DNA of 49,558 nucleotides from Nitrospira sp. UBA2082 (GTDB taxonomy: Bacteria; Nitrospirota; Nitrospiria; Nitrospirales; Nitrospiraceae): assembly GCA_002331335.1 (NCBI GenBank), contig DCZO01000001.1:168557-218114 (forward strand), written 5' to 3'. The translations under genes and the position numbers were made by a program. The notes beneath the pieces were generated by a model that was given only the letters and a program-made list of their open reading frames with translations, had not been told where the DNA came from and made no database searches. Positions 7,599-16,315 of this stretch are shown here, in pieces (position 1 is the stretch's first letter; every line of letters begins with the position of its first letter).

Positions 7599-8627
7599 AT
7601 GCGTGTACTGATAACCGGCCACAAGGGGTACATCGGAACAGTGATGGTGCCCATGGTCCAGGCTGCAGGCCATGAGGTAATCGGGCTTGATAGCGATCTC
7701 TATAGGAACAGCACGTACGGCAAGGGAATGCCGGAAGTCGCAGAACTTATCAAGGATATTCGGGACATTGAAAAGACTGACTTGCACGGAGTTGACGCGA
7801 TCATTCATTTGGCTGGACTTTCGAACGATGTCCTAGGCGATCTGAACCCGGAATTGACGTATGACATCAACCACAAGGCGTCCGTGAGAATGGCCGAAAT
7901 GGCTAAGGATGTGGGCATTAAACGGTTTGTGTTCGCGTCGTCCTGCAGTAACTATGGTGCGGCCGGGGATCAGATGCAAACTGAACAGGGGGAACTCCAT
8001 CCGGTGACGGCGTATGCTATTTCAAAAGTCCGAGTGGAGCGGGACCTCGCGCAGTTGGCCGACGACAACTTCAGCCCGGTTATCATGCGGAACGCGACGG
8101 CCTATGGCGTGTCCCCAAGAATCCGGTTCGATATCGTGCTCAATAATTTGACGGCCTGGGCGTTTACAACGGGCCATGTGCTGCTGAAGAGCGACGGCAC
8201 GCCGTGGCGGCCAATCGTGCACATTGAAGATATCAGTATGGCGGCAATAGGTGCGCTGGAATCTCCCAGAGACGTCGTGCATAACCAAGTCTTTAACGTC
8301 GGGATCAATTCAGAGAATTATCAAATGCGCCAATTGGCTGATATCGTCGGCAAGACCGTGCCGAACTGTGAGATCAAGTTTGCCGATGGTGCGGAACCGG
8401 ACAAGAGAAATTATCGGGTGGATTTTACGAAATACACGAACGCGTTTCCTCGTCATCGATTGAAATGGAATGCGACAGAAGGAGCCAGGCAAATCTACGA
8501 ATCGTACCGGACGATCGGATTGGGTAAGGATGAGTACGAAGGGCCACGCTATAAGCGTATCGCGCAGTTGAAGCTTCTGCTCAGCACAGGCCAATTGGAC
8601 GAGACGCTTCGGTGGAACCAATCATAG
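7599..8627 (+). CDS. NAD-dependent epimerase/dehydratase (extended SDR)
   Basis: A 342-residue nucleotide-sugar-modifying enzyme. The Rossmann motif is GHKGYIG at 7-13, followed by the D-x-x-x-D region IIHLAGLSND. The catalytic residues are the serine in SSCSNYG (about 114-120) and Y139/K143 in YAISK. The tail HIEDISMAA and FNVG is typical of sugar epimerases and 4,6-dehydratases. It opens the module with an RmlC-like epimerase, an SAF-domain oxidoreductase, a cytidylyltransferase and a PIG-L deacetylase. The exact substrate is not readable from the sequence; a CDP- or dTDP-linked sugar is suggested by the neighbours. It resembles UDP-glucose-4-epimerase-like proteins more than classical RmlB. 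Confidence 0.88.
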   Translation: MRVLITGHKGYIGTVMVPMVQAAGHEVIGLDSDLYRNSTYGKGMPEVAELIKDIRDIEKTDLHGVDAIIHLAGLSNDVLGDLNPELTYDINHKASVRMAEMAKDVGIKRFVFASSCSNYGAAGDQMQTEQGELHPVTAYAISKVRVERDLAQLADDNFSPVIMRNATAYGVSPRIRFDIVLNNLTAWAFTTGHVLLKSDGTPWRPIVHIEDISMAAIGALESPRDVVHNQVFNVGINSENYQMRQLADIVGKTVPNCEIKFADGAEPDKRNYRVDFTKYTNAFPRHRLKWNATEGARQIYESYRTIGLGKDEYEGPRYKRIAQLKLLLSTGQLDETLRWNQS

Positions 8628-8670
8628 TTCGATACGTTCCTGAGCGAGAGTATGAGAGGAACGAAGATCC

Positions 8671-9204
8671 ATGTTGTTTCATCAAACGCCGTTGCAAGGG
8701 TGCTATGTCATTGAGCCGGAACTCATCCGGGATCACCGAGGATTTTTTGCCCGTGTGTGGTGCCGGCAAGAGCTGGAGCAGCATGGATTAAAGGCTGAGC
8801 TGATGCAGTCCAATATTGGGCTTAGTGTTCGGAAAGGGACCTTGAGAGGGCTGCATTTTCAAATCGGCACACATGCCGAGGTCAAGATCGTACGCTGCAC
8901 TAGAGGAGCGATGTTCGATGTCGTCGTTGACCTCCGGCGAGAATCTGCAACCTATAAGCGGTGGTTCGGAATCGAGTTAACGGCTGAGAATGAGAAGATG
9001 ATTTATGTGCCGGAAGGTTTTGCCCAGGGGTACCTGACGCTGTCGGACAATACCGAAATGAATTACCACACGTCGAAGTTGTTTCATCGCGAGTCCGCAA
9101 CCGGCGTTCGCTTTGATGATCCTCAATTTGGGATCGAATGGCCGATCGAAATTGCGGTGATGTCCCAGCAGGACCGACAGTGGCCTGACTATGCGGAACG
9201 TTGA
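8671..9204 (+). CDS. rfbC: dTDP-4-dehydrorhamnose 3,5-epimerase family protein
   Basis: A 177-residue cupin-fold epimerase that inverts carbons 3 and/or 5 of a 4-keto nucleotide sugar. The signature is R59-G-L-H62-F-Q, with H62 as the likely catalytic base, then VKIVRCTRGAMFDVVVDLR, YVPEGFAQGYLTL and a conserved tyrosine at 132 after DNTEM. The length is normal for the family. The companions rmlA, rmlB and rmlD are not in the window, so this enzyme probably serves the local module rather than making dTDP-L-rhamnose, unless those genes lie elsewhere. It sits 43 bases after the SDR gene and 30 before the oxidoreductase. Confidence 0.88.
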   Translation: MLFHQTPLQGCYVIEPELIRDHRGFFARVWCRQELEQHGLKAELMQSNIGLSVRKGTLRGLHFQIGTHAEVKIVRCTRGAMFDVVVDLRRESATYKRWFGIELTAENEKMIYVPEGFAQGYLTLSDNTEMNYHTSKLFHRESATGVRFDDPQFGIEWPIEIAVMSQQDRQWPDYAER

Positions 9205-9234
9205 CACAATTTATGAAGGAGCGGGAGGCCTGTC

Positions 9235-10515
9235 ATGATACTCATTGATAGAGCGATCGAAAGTCGTCAGCGGAGCGGGAGTCCTATCCGTGTTGGTTTG
9301 GTTGGAGCCGGTTATAGCGGGAGAAACATTGCATACCAGATCTTGAAGTCGTTCCCAGGTCTTCGTCTTGTGGCGATTGCGAATCGCACGGTCAGTGCAG
9401 CGCAAGCGGCATACATGGCAGCTGGGATTACAGATATCAGTGAGGTAGACAGCTGTGTTGGCCTGCAGCAAGCCATGGATCACCAGCGATATGCGGTAAC
9501 CGATGATGCGTCGATTCTCTGTCGGACCGATGGGATCGAAGTGATTATTGAGGCGACCGGAACGATCGAGTTCGGGGCCGGAGTCGTAGCGCAGGCAATT
9601 GAGTACGGCAAGCACATTATCTTGGGAAACGTGGAGCTGGATGCCACGCTGGGGCCGATCCTGAAGTCCTATGCTGACCGAGCAGGTGTCATCTATTCGA
9701 ACAGCGATGGTGACGAGCCCGGAGTGGCGATGAACATGCTGCGATTCGTGCGATCCATCGGATTGAAACCGATGGTGGCGGGAAATCTAAAGGGCCTCTA
9801 CGACCGCTATCGCACTCCAGAAACTCAGAAAGGATTTGCTGAAAAAGTCAATCAGAAAGCGACGACCATGACGTCATTTGCCGACGGCACCAAGCTGTCA
9901 ATGGAACTGACCGTGTTGGCCAATGCCACGGGGTTCAAGGTCGGGACCCGTGGGATGTACGGGCCTGCGTTGGCCCATGTCAGTGAAAGTCCAGGCTTTT
10001 ATCGCGATAAATTGCTGGACGGCGGAATGGTGGATTTCCTCTGTGGGGCTGCGCCATCAAACGGTGCTTTCGTCTTAGGATACACAGAAGATCCGGTCAA
10101 AGCGGCGTATCTGAAATATCTCAAGATGGGCGAGGGGCCCTTGTACGCATTCTATACCCCGTTCCATCTGCCGCAACTGGAAATTCCATTGACCGCTTCT
10201 CGAGCGGTCTTGTTTAAGGACGCGACAGTTGCTCCCATCGGAGGGCCTGTCTGCGATGCAATAGCAGTGGCCAAGCGAGAGCTAAAAGCGGGAGAAGTTC
10301 TTGATGGGATCGGGGGCTTTGCTTGTTATACCTTGATCGAGAATTATGATGTGGCGAGAAAACTAGATGCTCTTCCGATGGGGATTTCGGAAGGGTGTAC
10401 GCTCAGCAGAGACGTTGCAAAAGATGCAGTAGTGACCTACGCAGATGTCAGTTTGCCGCAAGGCCGGTTGTGCGACAAGCTGCGGAGCGAACAACATCAG
10501 TACTTTCTTGGATGA
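9235..10515 (+). CDS. NAD(P)-dependent oxidoreductase with SAF domain
   Basis: A 426-residue protein with an N-terminal Rossmann fold, VGLVGAGYSGRN (about 20-31), similar to homoserine-dehydrogenase-type folds, a middle catalytic region (GNVELDATLGP and SDGDEPGVAMN) and a C-terminal SAF-like domain (about 310-410, ending LPQGRLCDKLRSEQ). SAF domains occur in sialic-acid synthases and altronate dehydratases. Proteins of this architecture recur beside RmlC-like and RfbF-like genes in polysaccharide clusters, but their reaction is not established as far as I know. A role in reducing or oxidising a keto sugar made by the two genes before it is inference. The ribosome site GGGAGG is 5 bases from the ATG. 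Confidence 0.8.
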   Translation: MILIDRAIESRQRSGSPIRVGLVGAGYSGRNIAYQILKSFPGLRLVAIANRTVSAAQAAYMAAGITDISEVDSCVGLQQAMDHQRYAVTDDASILCRTDGIEVIIEATGTIEFGAGVVAQAIEYGKHIILGNVELDATLGPILKSYADRAGVIYSNSDGDEPGVAMNMLRFVRSIGLKPMVAGNLKGLYDRYRTPETQKGFAEKVNQKATTMTSFADGTKLSMELTVLANATGFKVGTRGMYGPALAHVSESPGFYRDKLLDGGMVDFLCGAAPSNGAFVLGYTEDPVKAAYLKYLKMGEGPLYAFYTPFHLPQLEIPLTASRAVLFKDATVAPIGGPVCDAIAVAKRELKAGEVLDGIGGFACYTLIENYDVARKLDALPMGISEGCTLSRDVAKDAVVTYADVSLPQGRLCDKLRSEQHQYFLG

Positions 10516-10646
10516 GCGATACAGATGCGGGGATGCCCCAGCGCCTCCAAGGCGTCACCGTTGGCAGACGGACGGAATCGTTTGAACAGGAACTGCCTCG
10601 AACTCGGTTGAGAGATATCCATGCCCGCCACGCGTCGGTTCCGTGA
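10512..10646 (+). CDS. Possible small protein overlapping the SAF oxidoreductase
   Basis: ATG 10512 overlaps the TGA of the oxidoreductase gene as ATGA and opens a 44-codon frame ending at TGA 10644-10646. The product is polar and arginine-rich, with no membrane segment, and I do not recognise it. The only support is the coupling-style overlap. It could equally be the start of a decayed gene filling the following gap. Confidence 0.25.
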   Translation: MSDTDAGMPQRLQGVTVGRRTESFEQELPRTRLRDIHARHASVP

Positions 10647-10956
10647 AGAGGATCTGCGCGTTACGTTTGTCGACCGTGGCATGACTCCCCGGTGTGCAAG
10701 TTATCTTAGTGTGGCTCAATCACACAGGCGAAGACTTGTTATCCTCTGCATGGATGCGCCTGTGAGCAATGTGTTGTGGTTCAACCCAGGGAAGCGTCAG
10801 AGTCCGGGTGTGTCAGCACTGACAGATCGAGACATTGTTGTAGAGGTGAGCCCGATCGATCAGGCAGATCTATCCTGCCGGTCTTGATCGCGCGGGTCAT
10901 CCAATAAGACCGTCAGCGTCATGAGCAGGGTATGAATTGTTCGTGCGGAGGGTGTC
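10516..10956 (+). other. 441-base gap without a confident gene
   Basis: Two weak frames lie here: the 44-codon ORF from 10512 and an 88-codon frame at 10621-10887. The second begins at an ATG with no good ribosome site, has several cysteines and no recognisable motif. No insertion-sequence ends, tRNA or clear terminator is visible. The stretch may be debris of a lost module gene (for example the methyltransferase or dehydratase one would expect here) or a promoter region for the pyruvyltransferase gene. Confidence 0.4.
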
Positions 10957-12306
10957 GTGAGCCTTCAGCGTGACAGAGGACCTAAAAAGCTTCGTATTGC
11001 GGTATTCGGCCATGTTGGTCAGGAGAATCTGGGCGACGAAGCCGCGTTCCAAGCTCTCCTTGAAGCGGTAAAGCGTTATCGACCGCACGCCGAAGTAGTC
11101 GGGATTTCTGTTGATCCTGCGAATACGAGCTCCCGATACGGCATCCCTGCTTATCCTATCTGGAGAGAAACGAGCGGTGCCGGTCTAAAGAAGATGGATG
11201 AGGGTAGAAGCAGACCAGAAATGCACATCCAACCGGAGAGCTCTGAAACGGTGATGACTTCGTTTAAATCGTATATAAAGCGCATGCCGCTGGTCGGGTA
11301 TATGGTTCGACAGTTGTTGGCGCTTTCTGGGGTTGCCTCGGTTCTTGTCCCGGAGATTCTCTTTCTGTTGAGAATTCGGCGGTTACTGCGTCAGGTGGAT
11401 CTGTTGGCTGTCGCTGGATCTCAGCACCTAAATGATTATGTGTTGGGACCCTGGAACTTTCCGTATACACTTTGGAAGTGGACAATGGCGGCGAAGGCAG
11501 CCGGCACGAAGGTCGCTTTCGTCAATGTCGGCGCCGGTCCGATTCGGACCACATTGGGGAAGTGGTTTGTCAAACAAGCGGTGGTCTGGGCGGACTATCA
11601 TTCCTATCGCGACCAATCATCAATTCAATGTTTGCAGCAGTTGGGAGTGCCGATTCGGGTCGCAGCAGTTCCCGATTTGGTATTCACCTTGCGGATGCCG
11701 GTTTCGCGATTGCGGTTGGTCCCGGGGCATCAAGAAAAGGTTGTGGGGATAAATCCTATTCCATTTAACAGCGCCGACTATTGGGTAGGAGCCAGCACTG
11801 AGGCCTATCAGCGATATGTGCGCGTGCTGGCTTCATTCGCGGAATGGCTGTTGTCGCGTGGGATGAAAGTCGTGTTCTTTCCCACTCAGCTCACGTTGGA
11901 CCCGCGTGTTATCCAAGACATCCGGGCCTGCATGGACGAGCGCGTAATCCAGACCGGCTCTGTCACGGAAGCGTCGGTAAAGTCAGTCGACGATCTTTGC
12001 GCAGCCATTCAATCGATGGATTATGTGGTGGCCTCCCGTTTTCACGGGTTGGTGTTTTCGATGTTGCTCGAGAAACCGGTCATCGGGATCTCGTACGCCA
12101 GTAAAGGGCATGATCTAATGACCTATATGGGGCAGGGCGATTACGTGCTCGACATCATGACGCTGGAGCTTGCGGTCATACAGCAACGGTTCCAAGAGAT
12201 GGAGTTGCGGCAGGAACAGATCAAACGTACTTTGCGCGAACGGGCTGTTCACCATAGAGGCGTTGCCGATGCCCAATTTGATGGGCTGTTCGCCTTGATC
12301 GGCTGA
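10957..12306 (+). CDS. Polysaccharide pyruvyl transferase family protein
   Basis: A 449-residue enzyme of the CsaB/WcaK group, which adds a pyruvate ketal from phosphoenolpyruvate to a sugar and gives the polymer negative charge. Visible marks are FGHVGQENLGDEAAFQAL near the N-terminus, the AFVNVGAGPI segment in the middle, and VVASRFHGLVFSMLLEKPVIGISY near the C-terminus; this S-R-F-H-G motif is characteristic. It starts with GTG about 10 bases after GCGGAGGG. A hydrophobic stretch around residues 120-145 may associate with the membrane. Some family members are not pyruvyltransferases, so substrate and donor are inferred. Confidence 0.87.
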   Translation: MSLQRDRGPKKLRIAVFGHVGQENLGDEAAFQALLEAVKRYRPHAEVVGISVDPANTSSRYGIPAYPIWRETSGAGLKKMDEGRSRPEMHIQPESSETVMTSFKSYIKRMPLVGYMVRQLLALSGVASVLVPEILFLLRIRRLLRQVDLLAVAGSQHLNDYVLGPWNFPYTLWKWTMAAKAAGTKVAFVNVGAGPIRTTLGKWFVKQAVVWADYHSYRDQSSIQCLQQLGVPIRVAAVPDLVFTLRMPVSRLRLVPGHQEKVVGINPIPFNSADYWVGASTEAYQRYVRVLASFAEWLLSRGMKVVFFPTQLTLDPRVIQDIRACMDERVIQTGSVTEASVKSVDDLCAAIQSMDYVVASRFHGLVFSMLLEKPVIGISYASKGHDLMTYMGQGDYVLDIMTLELAVIQQRFQEMELRQEQIKRTLRERAVHHRGVADAQFDGLFALIG

Positions 12307-12329
12307 ATTGTCGGCCAAAGGAGCAGGTT

Positions 12330-13133
12330 ATGAAGGTTGTTCTATTCTGCGGGGGATTGGGGCTGCGTATTAAAGAATATTCTGAGAACATTCCGAAGCC
12401 GATGGTGCCCATCGGGTATCGACCGATACTATGGCACGTCATGAAATACTATGCACACTTCGGGCACAAGGATTTCATTTTGTGCCTGGGTCATGGCGCG
12501 GATGTGGTGAAGAACTACTTCTTGAACTATAGCGAATGCGTGTCAAACGATTTTGTCCTGTCGGAGGGAGGCAAGAAGCTGGATTTGGTCAGCACCGACA
12601 TCAAAGATTGGCGTATTACCTTTGCAGATACTGGCGCGTCTTCCAATATCGCGCAGCGGCTCTTAGGTGCCAAGAAGTATTTGGGGAACGATGAAGTCTT
12701 TTTGGCCAATTACAGTGACGGATTGACAGATCTTCCGTTGAATCTGCAGCTGGATGAATTCATTCGAAAGGATAAGGTCGCAAGCTGTGTCACGGTCCCG
12801 CTACCGTCCAGTTATCATACGATCTCCTCCGATTCGGATGGCCTGGCAACCCATGTCCAAGCCATCGCCGCATCAAGTCTGCGTGTCAACGGAGGCTATT
12901 TCATTTTGAAGCAAAGAATATTCGACTACATTCGCCCGGGTGAAGAATTGGTCAATGAGCCTTTCCAGCGGCTTATTAAGGAGCAACAACTGATCGCCCA
13001 TCGGTACGATGGATTTTGGGCCTGCATGGATACGTTTAAAGATAAGCAGATACTCGAGGACATGTATGCCAAGGGTCGAGCGCCGTGGATGTTGTGGAAG
13101 AAACCTGCGGCGGGTCTTCCCCAAGGATCATAG
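12330..13133 (+). CDS. rfbF: Glucose-1-phosphate cytidylyltransferase-like nucleotidyltransferase
   Basis: A 267-residue nucleotidyltransferase that would couple CTP and a sugar 1-phosphate, giving a CDP sugar and pyrophosphate. Marks are FCGGLGLRIKE (a variant of GGxGTRxxE), IPKPMVPIGYRPILWHVMKYYAHFG split over residues 21-45, DFILCLGHGADVVKNYF, and LANYSDGLTDL, which holds the metal-binding aspartate. The W-H-x-M-K-Y and CLG-x4-KxYF pattern is that of RfbF/AscA rather than RmlA. The classical next enzyme, CDP-glucose 4,6-dehydratase (RfbG), is not in the window. A PIG-L deacetylase begins 3 bases after its stop. AAGGAG stands 7 bases before the ATG. Confidence 0.85.
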   Translation: MKVVLFCGGLGLRIKEYSENIPKPMVPIGYRPILWHVMKYYAHFGHKDFILCLGHGADVVKNYFLNYSECVSNDFVLSEGGKKLDLVSTDIKDWRITFADTGASSNIAQRLLGAKKYLGNDEVFLANYSDGLTDLPLNLQLDEFIRKDKVASCVTVPLPSSYHTISSDSDGLATHVQAIAASSLRVNGGYFILKQRIFDYIRPGEELVNEPFQRLIKEQQLIAHRYDGFWACMDTFKDKQILEDMYAKGRAPWMLWKKPAAGLPQGS

Positions 13134-13135
13134 CG

Positions 13136-13789
13136 ATGTTTCACCTTCGGCTGGACACCCGATCAAGCTCAAGTTGCAAGGTCCTTTGCCTGGGAGCCCA
13201 TGCAGACGATATCGAGATTGGATGCGGCGGCACCATCCTGAGGCTGCTTCGAGCGTATCCAAAGGCAGAGGTGTACTGGGTGGTGTTCAGTGCTCCAGGG
13301 ACACGCAGGTTAGAGGCGCGAAACAGCGCGGCATCGTTTCTCGCCTCCTGCGGAAATAAAACGGTGGTGGTGAAGAATTTCCGGGAGAGCTTCTTTCCCT
13401 ATCGTGGCGAAGCGATCAAGGAGTGTTTTGAGGAGATCAAGCGCCGATTCTCGCCGGAGTTGGTTCTGACACACTATCGGCATGATCTGCATCAGGATCA
13501 CCGCATCATTTCCGACTTCACTTGGAATACCTTCCGCAGGCACTTGATACTGGAATACGAAATACCGAAATACGACGGTGATCTGGGTGCCCCAAACACC
13601 TTTGTCTCGCTCGACGCGGAAACGTGCAGAGTGAAAGTGGACAATCTGTGTCGGAATTTTCTCAGTCAAAAAAATAAACAATGGTTTACGGAAGACCTGT
13701 TTTTGTCGATGCTCCGATTGCGAGGGGTGGAAGCGAACTCCGCCACGAAGTATGCGGAGGCTTTTTATTGCCGTAAGCGTGTGCTGTGA
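13136..13789 (+). CDS. PIG-L family sugar deacetylase
   Basis: A 217-residue zinc-dependent deacetylase of the LmbE/PIG-L fold. The first metal motif is A-H22-A-D-D25-I-E-I-G-C-G-G, with alanine where most members have proline (AHPDD). The second is HYRHDLHQDHR. Members remove N-acetyl groups from sugars or sugar conjugates. ATG 13136 is chosen because it lies just after the stop of the cytidylyltransferase gene with AAGGA at the right distance; an earlier in-frame ATG at 13085 would overlap that gene by 49 bases. It often pairs with RfbF-like genes in polysaccharide clusters. The substrate (nucleotide sugar or lipid-linked sugar) is unknown. Confidence 0.88.
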   Translation: MFHLRLDTRSSSSCKVLCLGAHADDIEIGCGGTILRLLRAYPKAEVYWVVFSAPGTRRLEARNSAASFLASCGNKTVVVKNFRESFFPYRGEAIKECFEEIKRRFSPELVLTHYRHDLHQDHRIISDFTWNTFRRHLILEYEIPKYDGDLGAPNTFVSLDAETCRVKVDNLCRNFLSQKNKQWFTEDLFLSMLRLRGVEANSATKYAEAFYCRKRVL

Positions 13790-13807
13790 AAAGTTGAGGA
13801 AGGGAAG

Positions 13808-14770
13808 ATGTCCAAAGACAATCAGCAGATCCCCAAAGTAAGTGTCGGCCTTCCCGTCTATAACGGCGAGCGGTTTCTGGAGGAGGCGATTGAGTCGTCA
13901 TTGGCGCAGACGTTCCCCGACTTCGAACTTATTATCTCGGACAATGGTTCCACTGATCGTACGCGTGACATTTGTCTCCGATATGCGGAGAGGGACGCTC
14001 GCGTACGATTTCTTCCGAGCGACGCCAATCATGGAGCGTCATGGAACTATTGTCGTGTACTCGATGCAGCGCGCGGGCAGTACTTTCGCTGGGCGCCTGC
14101 GGACGACAAGTTTCATCCGGAGTCGCTCCATGCATGCGTCGAGGTGCTTGATATGCACGCGGACGTCGTCTTGTGCTATCCGCAAACGATGCTCATCGGT
14201 GAGCATGGGCAAGTCCTTGAACGGTATAACGACGATCTGGACTTCCGTTCTTCCGATGTCACGGAACGTTTCCGCGAGGCGATTCGCCGCAATCGCCTTG
14301 TCAGCGCCATCTATGGATTGATCAGGACCGCCGCCCTTCGAAAGACAGGAGGGCTGGGGGGGTTCCCTGGGGCGGACGTTACCCTTCTAGCCGAACTAAC
14401 GCTTCATGGGCGCTTCTGGGAGATTCCGCGGCCGCTGTTCTATCGACGGCTTCATGGGGCAGCCTCGACGCGACTGACGACCATGGAAGCGGTGCAGGAG
14501 TGGTTTGATCCGACGAAGAAGGACAAGCTGTTTCTGTATCTCTGGACGCATGTCTTCAAGCATGCAGCGGGGATCAGGCGGGCTCCACTTGGATTGTCGG
14601 AGAAACTAAGGTTGTTGGGAGTACTGACCCGGTGGGTTATTGGCGTGAGAGAGCATTTGTTGTCCGAGATCGGTGACGCAGTTGGGAAAATTCTCAACCC
14701 AAAGAAGACCACCCCCATTCAGCAGGGCGACGCTAGTCCGAAGGAGCCCGGGGCCGCGGGTACCAAGTAG
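13808..14770 (+). CDS. Family 2 glycosyltransferase
   Basis: A 320-residue GT-A-fold transferase. It begins KVSVGLPVYNGERFLEEAIE, continues with ELIISDNGSTDRTRDIC, and has the metal-binding acidic motif in RWAPADDKF. There are no clear membrane segments; the C-terminus after about residue 270 is polar and low in complexity. It should transfer one sugar of the repeat unit onto the lipid-linked chain at the cytoplasmic face of the membrane. Donor and linkage cannot be read from the sequence. GAGGAAGGGAAG directly precedes the ATG, and the flippase gene begins 11 bases after its stop. Confidence 0.9.
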   Translation: MSKDNQQIPKVSVGLPVYNGERFLEEAIESSLAQTFPDFELIISDNGSTDRTRDICLRYAERDARVRFLPSDANHGASWNYCRVLDAARGQYFRWAPADDKFHPESLHACVEVLDMHADVVLCYPQTMLIGEHGQVLERYNDDLDFRSSDVTERFREAIRRNRLVSAIYGLIRTAALRKTGGLGGFPGADVTLLAELTLHGRFWEIPRPLFYRRLHGAASTRLTTMEAVQEWFDPTKKDKLFLYLWTHVFKHAAGIRRAPLGLSEKLRLLGVLTRWVIGVREHLLSEIGDAVGKILNPKKTTPIQQGDASPKEPGAAGTK

Positions 14771-14781
14771 GAAGATAAATA

Positions 14782-16284
14782 GTGAAAGTGCAAGGCATGC
14801 CCAATCCTGTCGTGCAATCCCCTAGCATCGGCTCAACGGATACCAAGTTTCTTGATCAGTCTCTGATCAAAGGCATGTTTTGGACGAGCCTTGTGAAATG
14901 GTCCAGTCAGATCGTGTCGTGGGTGACGACGATTTATGTCGCACGGATGCTACAGCCGGAGGACTACGGGCTGGTCGGAATGGCCGGAACATTCATCGGA
15001 TTTGTATCGCTGCTCAACGAATTTGGTGTGGGGATGGCCATCGTATCTCTGCGTGACCTGAATCAACGTGTCGTCTCCCAGCTCAACAGCCTGTCTGTGG
15101 TTCTGGGTGCAACCGGCTTCCTGTTGTCCTGCGCCGCGGCAGTTCCGCTGGCCAAATTTTATGACGCTCCCGATGTCGCCTGGGTTGTCGTGGTAATGGC
15201 GGGCGGATTCTTGTTCGCAGGCTTCCGAACGGTGCCAGGTGCGTTGTTGCAAAAAGAACTCCGTTTCCGAGTGCTGGCGCTGATCGACGGTGTGCAGGTT
15301 TTTGTCCAAGCCGGATCGATGGCATTCATGGCTGCGCTCGGATTCGGTTATTGGACCTTGGTGTTCGGCACTGTTATCGGGGGGGTATGCGGCACCATTG
15401 GGACGCTGGTCGTGCGCGTCCATCCGTTTGCGGTGCCCTCTCTGGCTTCACTAAGGGAGGCCATGACCTTCAGCTGGCATATCGTCATCTCCCGTTTATC
15501 TTGGGCCGTCCAGTCAAACGCGGATTCCATCATCACAGGAAAGGTGCTGGGACAGACCGCGCTCGGATTCTATAGCATGGCACTTTCGTTGGCCATGGTG
15601 CCGGTAGAAAAAATCGCTGCAGTCGTGAGTCAAGTCACCACGTCGCTTTTCGCGGCCGTCCAAAAGGATACGGTCGCGTTGCGTCGGTACTTTCTGTCGC
15701 TCAGTGAAGGATTTGCGCTGATTATTTTTCCCGCTACGGTGGGGATTGCCCTGGTGGCGGAAGAGTTTGTGTTACTGGTGTTGGGCGAGAAGTGGGCGGG
15801 TGTAGTGCCTCCGCTTGAGGTGCTGGCTTTTTATGCGGCGTTTCGGGCGATCCAGACGCTTCCCCCGCAGGTATTGTTTGTCACCGGCGGTTCGCGGCTG
15901 GGCATGTGGAACGCATTGGGCGTCGCCATCGTGCTTCCGGTTACCTTTTATCTCTTGAGCCGATGGGGCACACGGGGGATCGCACTCTCGTGGCTGATCA
16001 TTCATCCGTTGGCAGCGACGCAGACCAATTGGTTCGTCTTCAAGAAACTGGACTTGAGCGTGAAGCAGTACTTGCTGTCTCTGCGGCCAGCTATGATCGG
16101 CTGTGTGTGTATGTTGCTGGGGGTGATCGCGGTCAAGGAAGCCGTTCCAACGGCGTGGCCGCTTGGCATGAAGTTCGCCGTCGAGGTAGGCACCGGGGCT
16201 GCCGTATATGCCCTCACTGCACTCAGTATTCACGGCGAACGAGTTCGCTCATTCATACACATGATTCGTACGGGCATTGCCTGA
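14782..16284 (+). CDS. Lipid-linked oligosaccharide flippase (Wzx, MOP superfamily)
   Basis: A 500-residue polytopic membrane protein with about 12-14 hydrophobic helices. The N-terminal part reads LIKGMFWTSLVKWSSQIVSW, then MLQPEDYGLVGMAGTFIGF and LNEFGVGMAIV, the usual pattern of Wzx/WzxC-type exporters (including the L-x-P-x-D-Y-G loop). It should flip undecaprenyl-diphosphate-linked repeat units to the periplasmic face, where the ligase/polymerase at 39492 would act. The GTG start is preceded by AGGAAG at a 7-base distance; ATG 14797 is an alternative. Its presence argues for a Wzx/Wzy-dependent rather than a synthase-dependent polymer. Confidence 0.92.
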   Translation: MKVQGMPNPVVQSPSIGSTDTKFLDQSLIKGMFWTSLVKWSSQIVSWVTTIYVARMLQPEDYGLVGMAGTFIGFVSLLNEFGVGMAIVSLRDLNQRVVSQLNSLSVVLGATGFLLSCAAAVPLAKFYDAPDVAWVVVVMAGGFLFAGFRTVPGALLQKELRFRVLALIDGVQVFVQAGSMAFMAALGFGYWTLVFGTVIGGVCGTIGTLVVRVHPFAVPSLASLREAMTFSWHIVISRLSWAVQSNADSIITGKVLGQTALGFYSMALSLAMVPVEKIAAVVSQVTTSLFAAVQKDTVALRRYFLSLSEGFALIIFPATVGIALVAEEFVLLVLGEKWAGVVPPLEVLAFYAAFRAIQTLPPQVLFVTGGSRLGMWNALGVAIVLPVTFYLLSRWGTRGIALSWLIIHPLAATQTNWFVFKKLDLSVKQYLLSLRPAMIGCVCMLLGVIAVKEAVPTAWPLGMKFAVEVGTGAAVYALTALSIHGERVRSFIHMIRTGIA

Positions 16285-16315
16285 GTATCGGGCCACGTCG
16301 AGGAAAACAAGTCCT

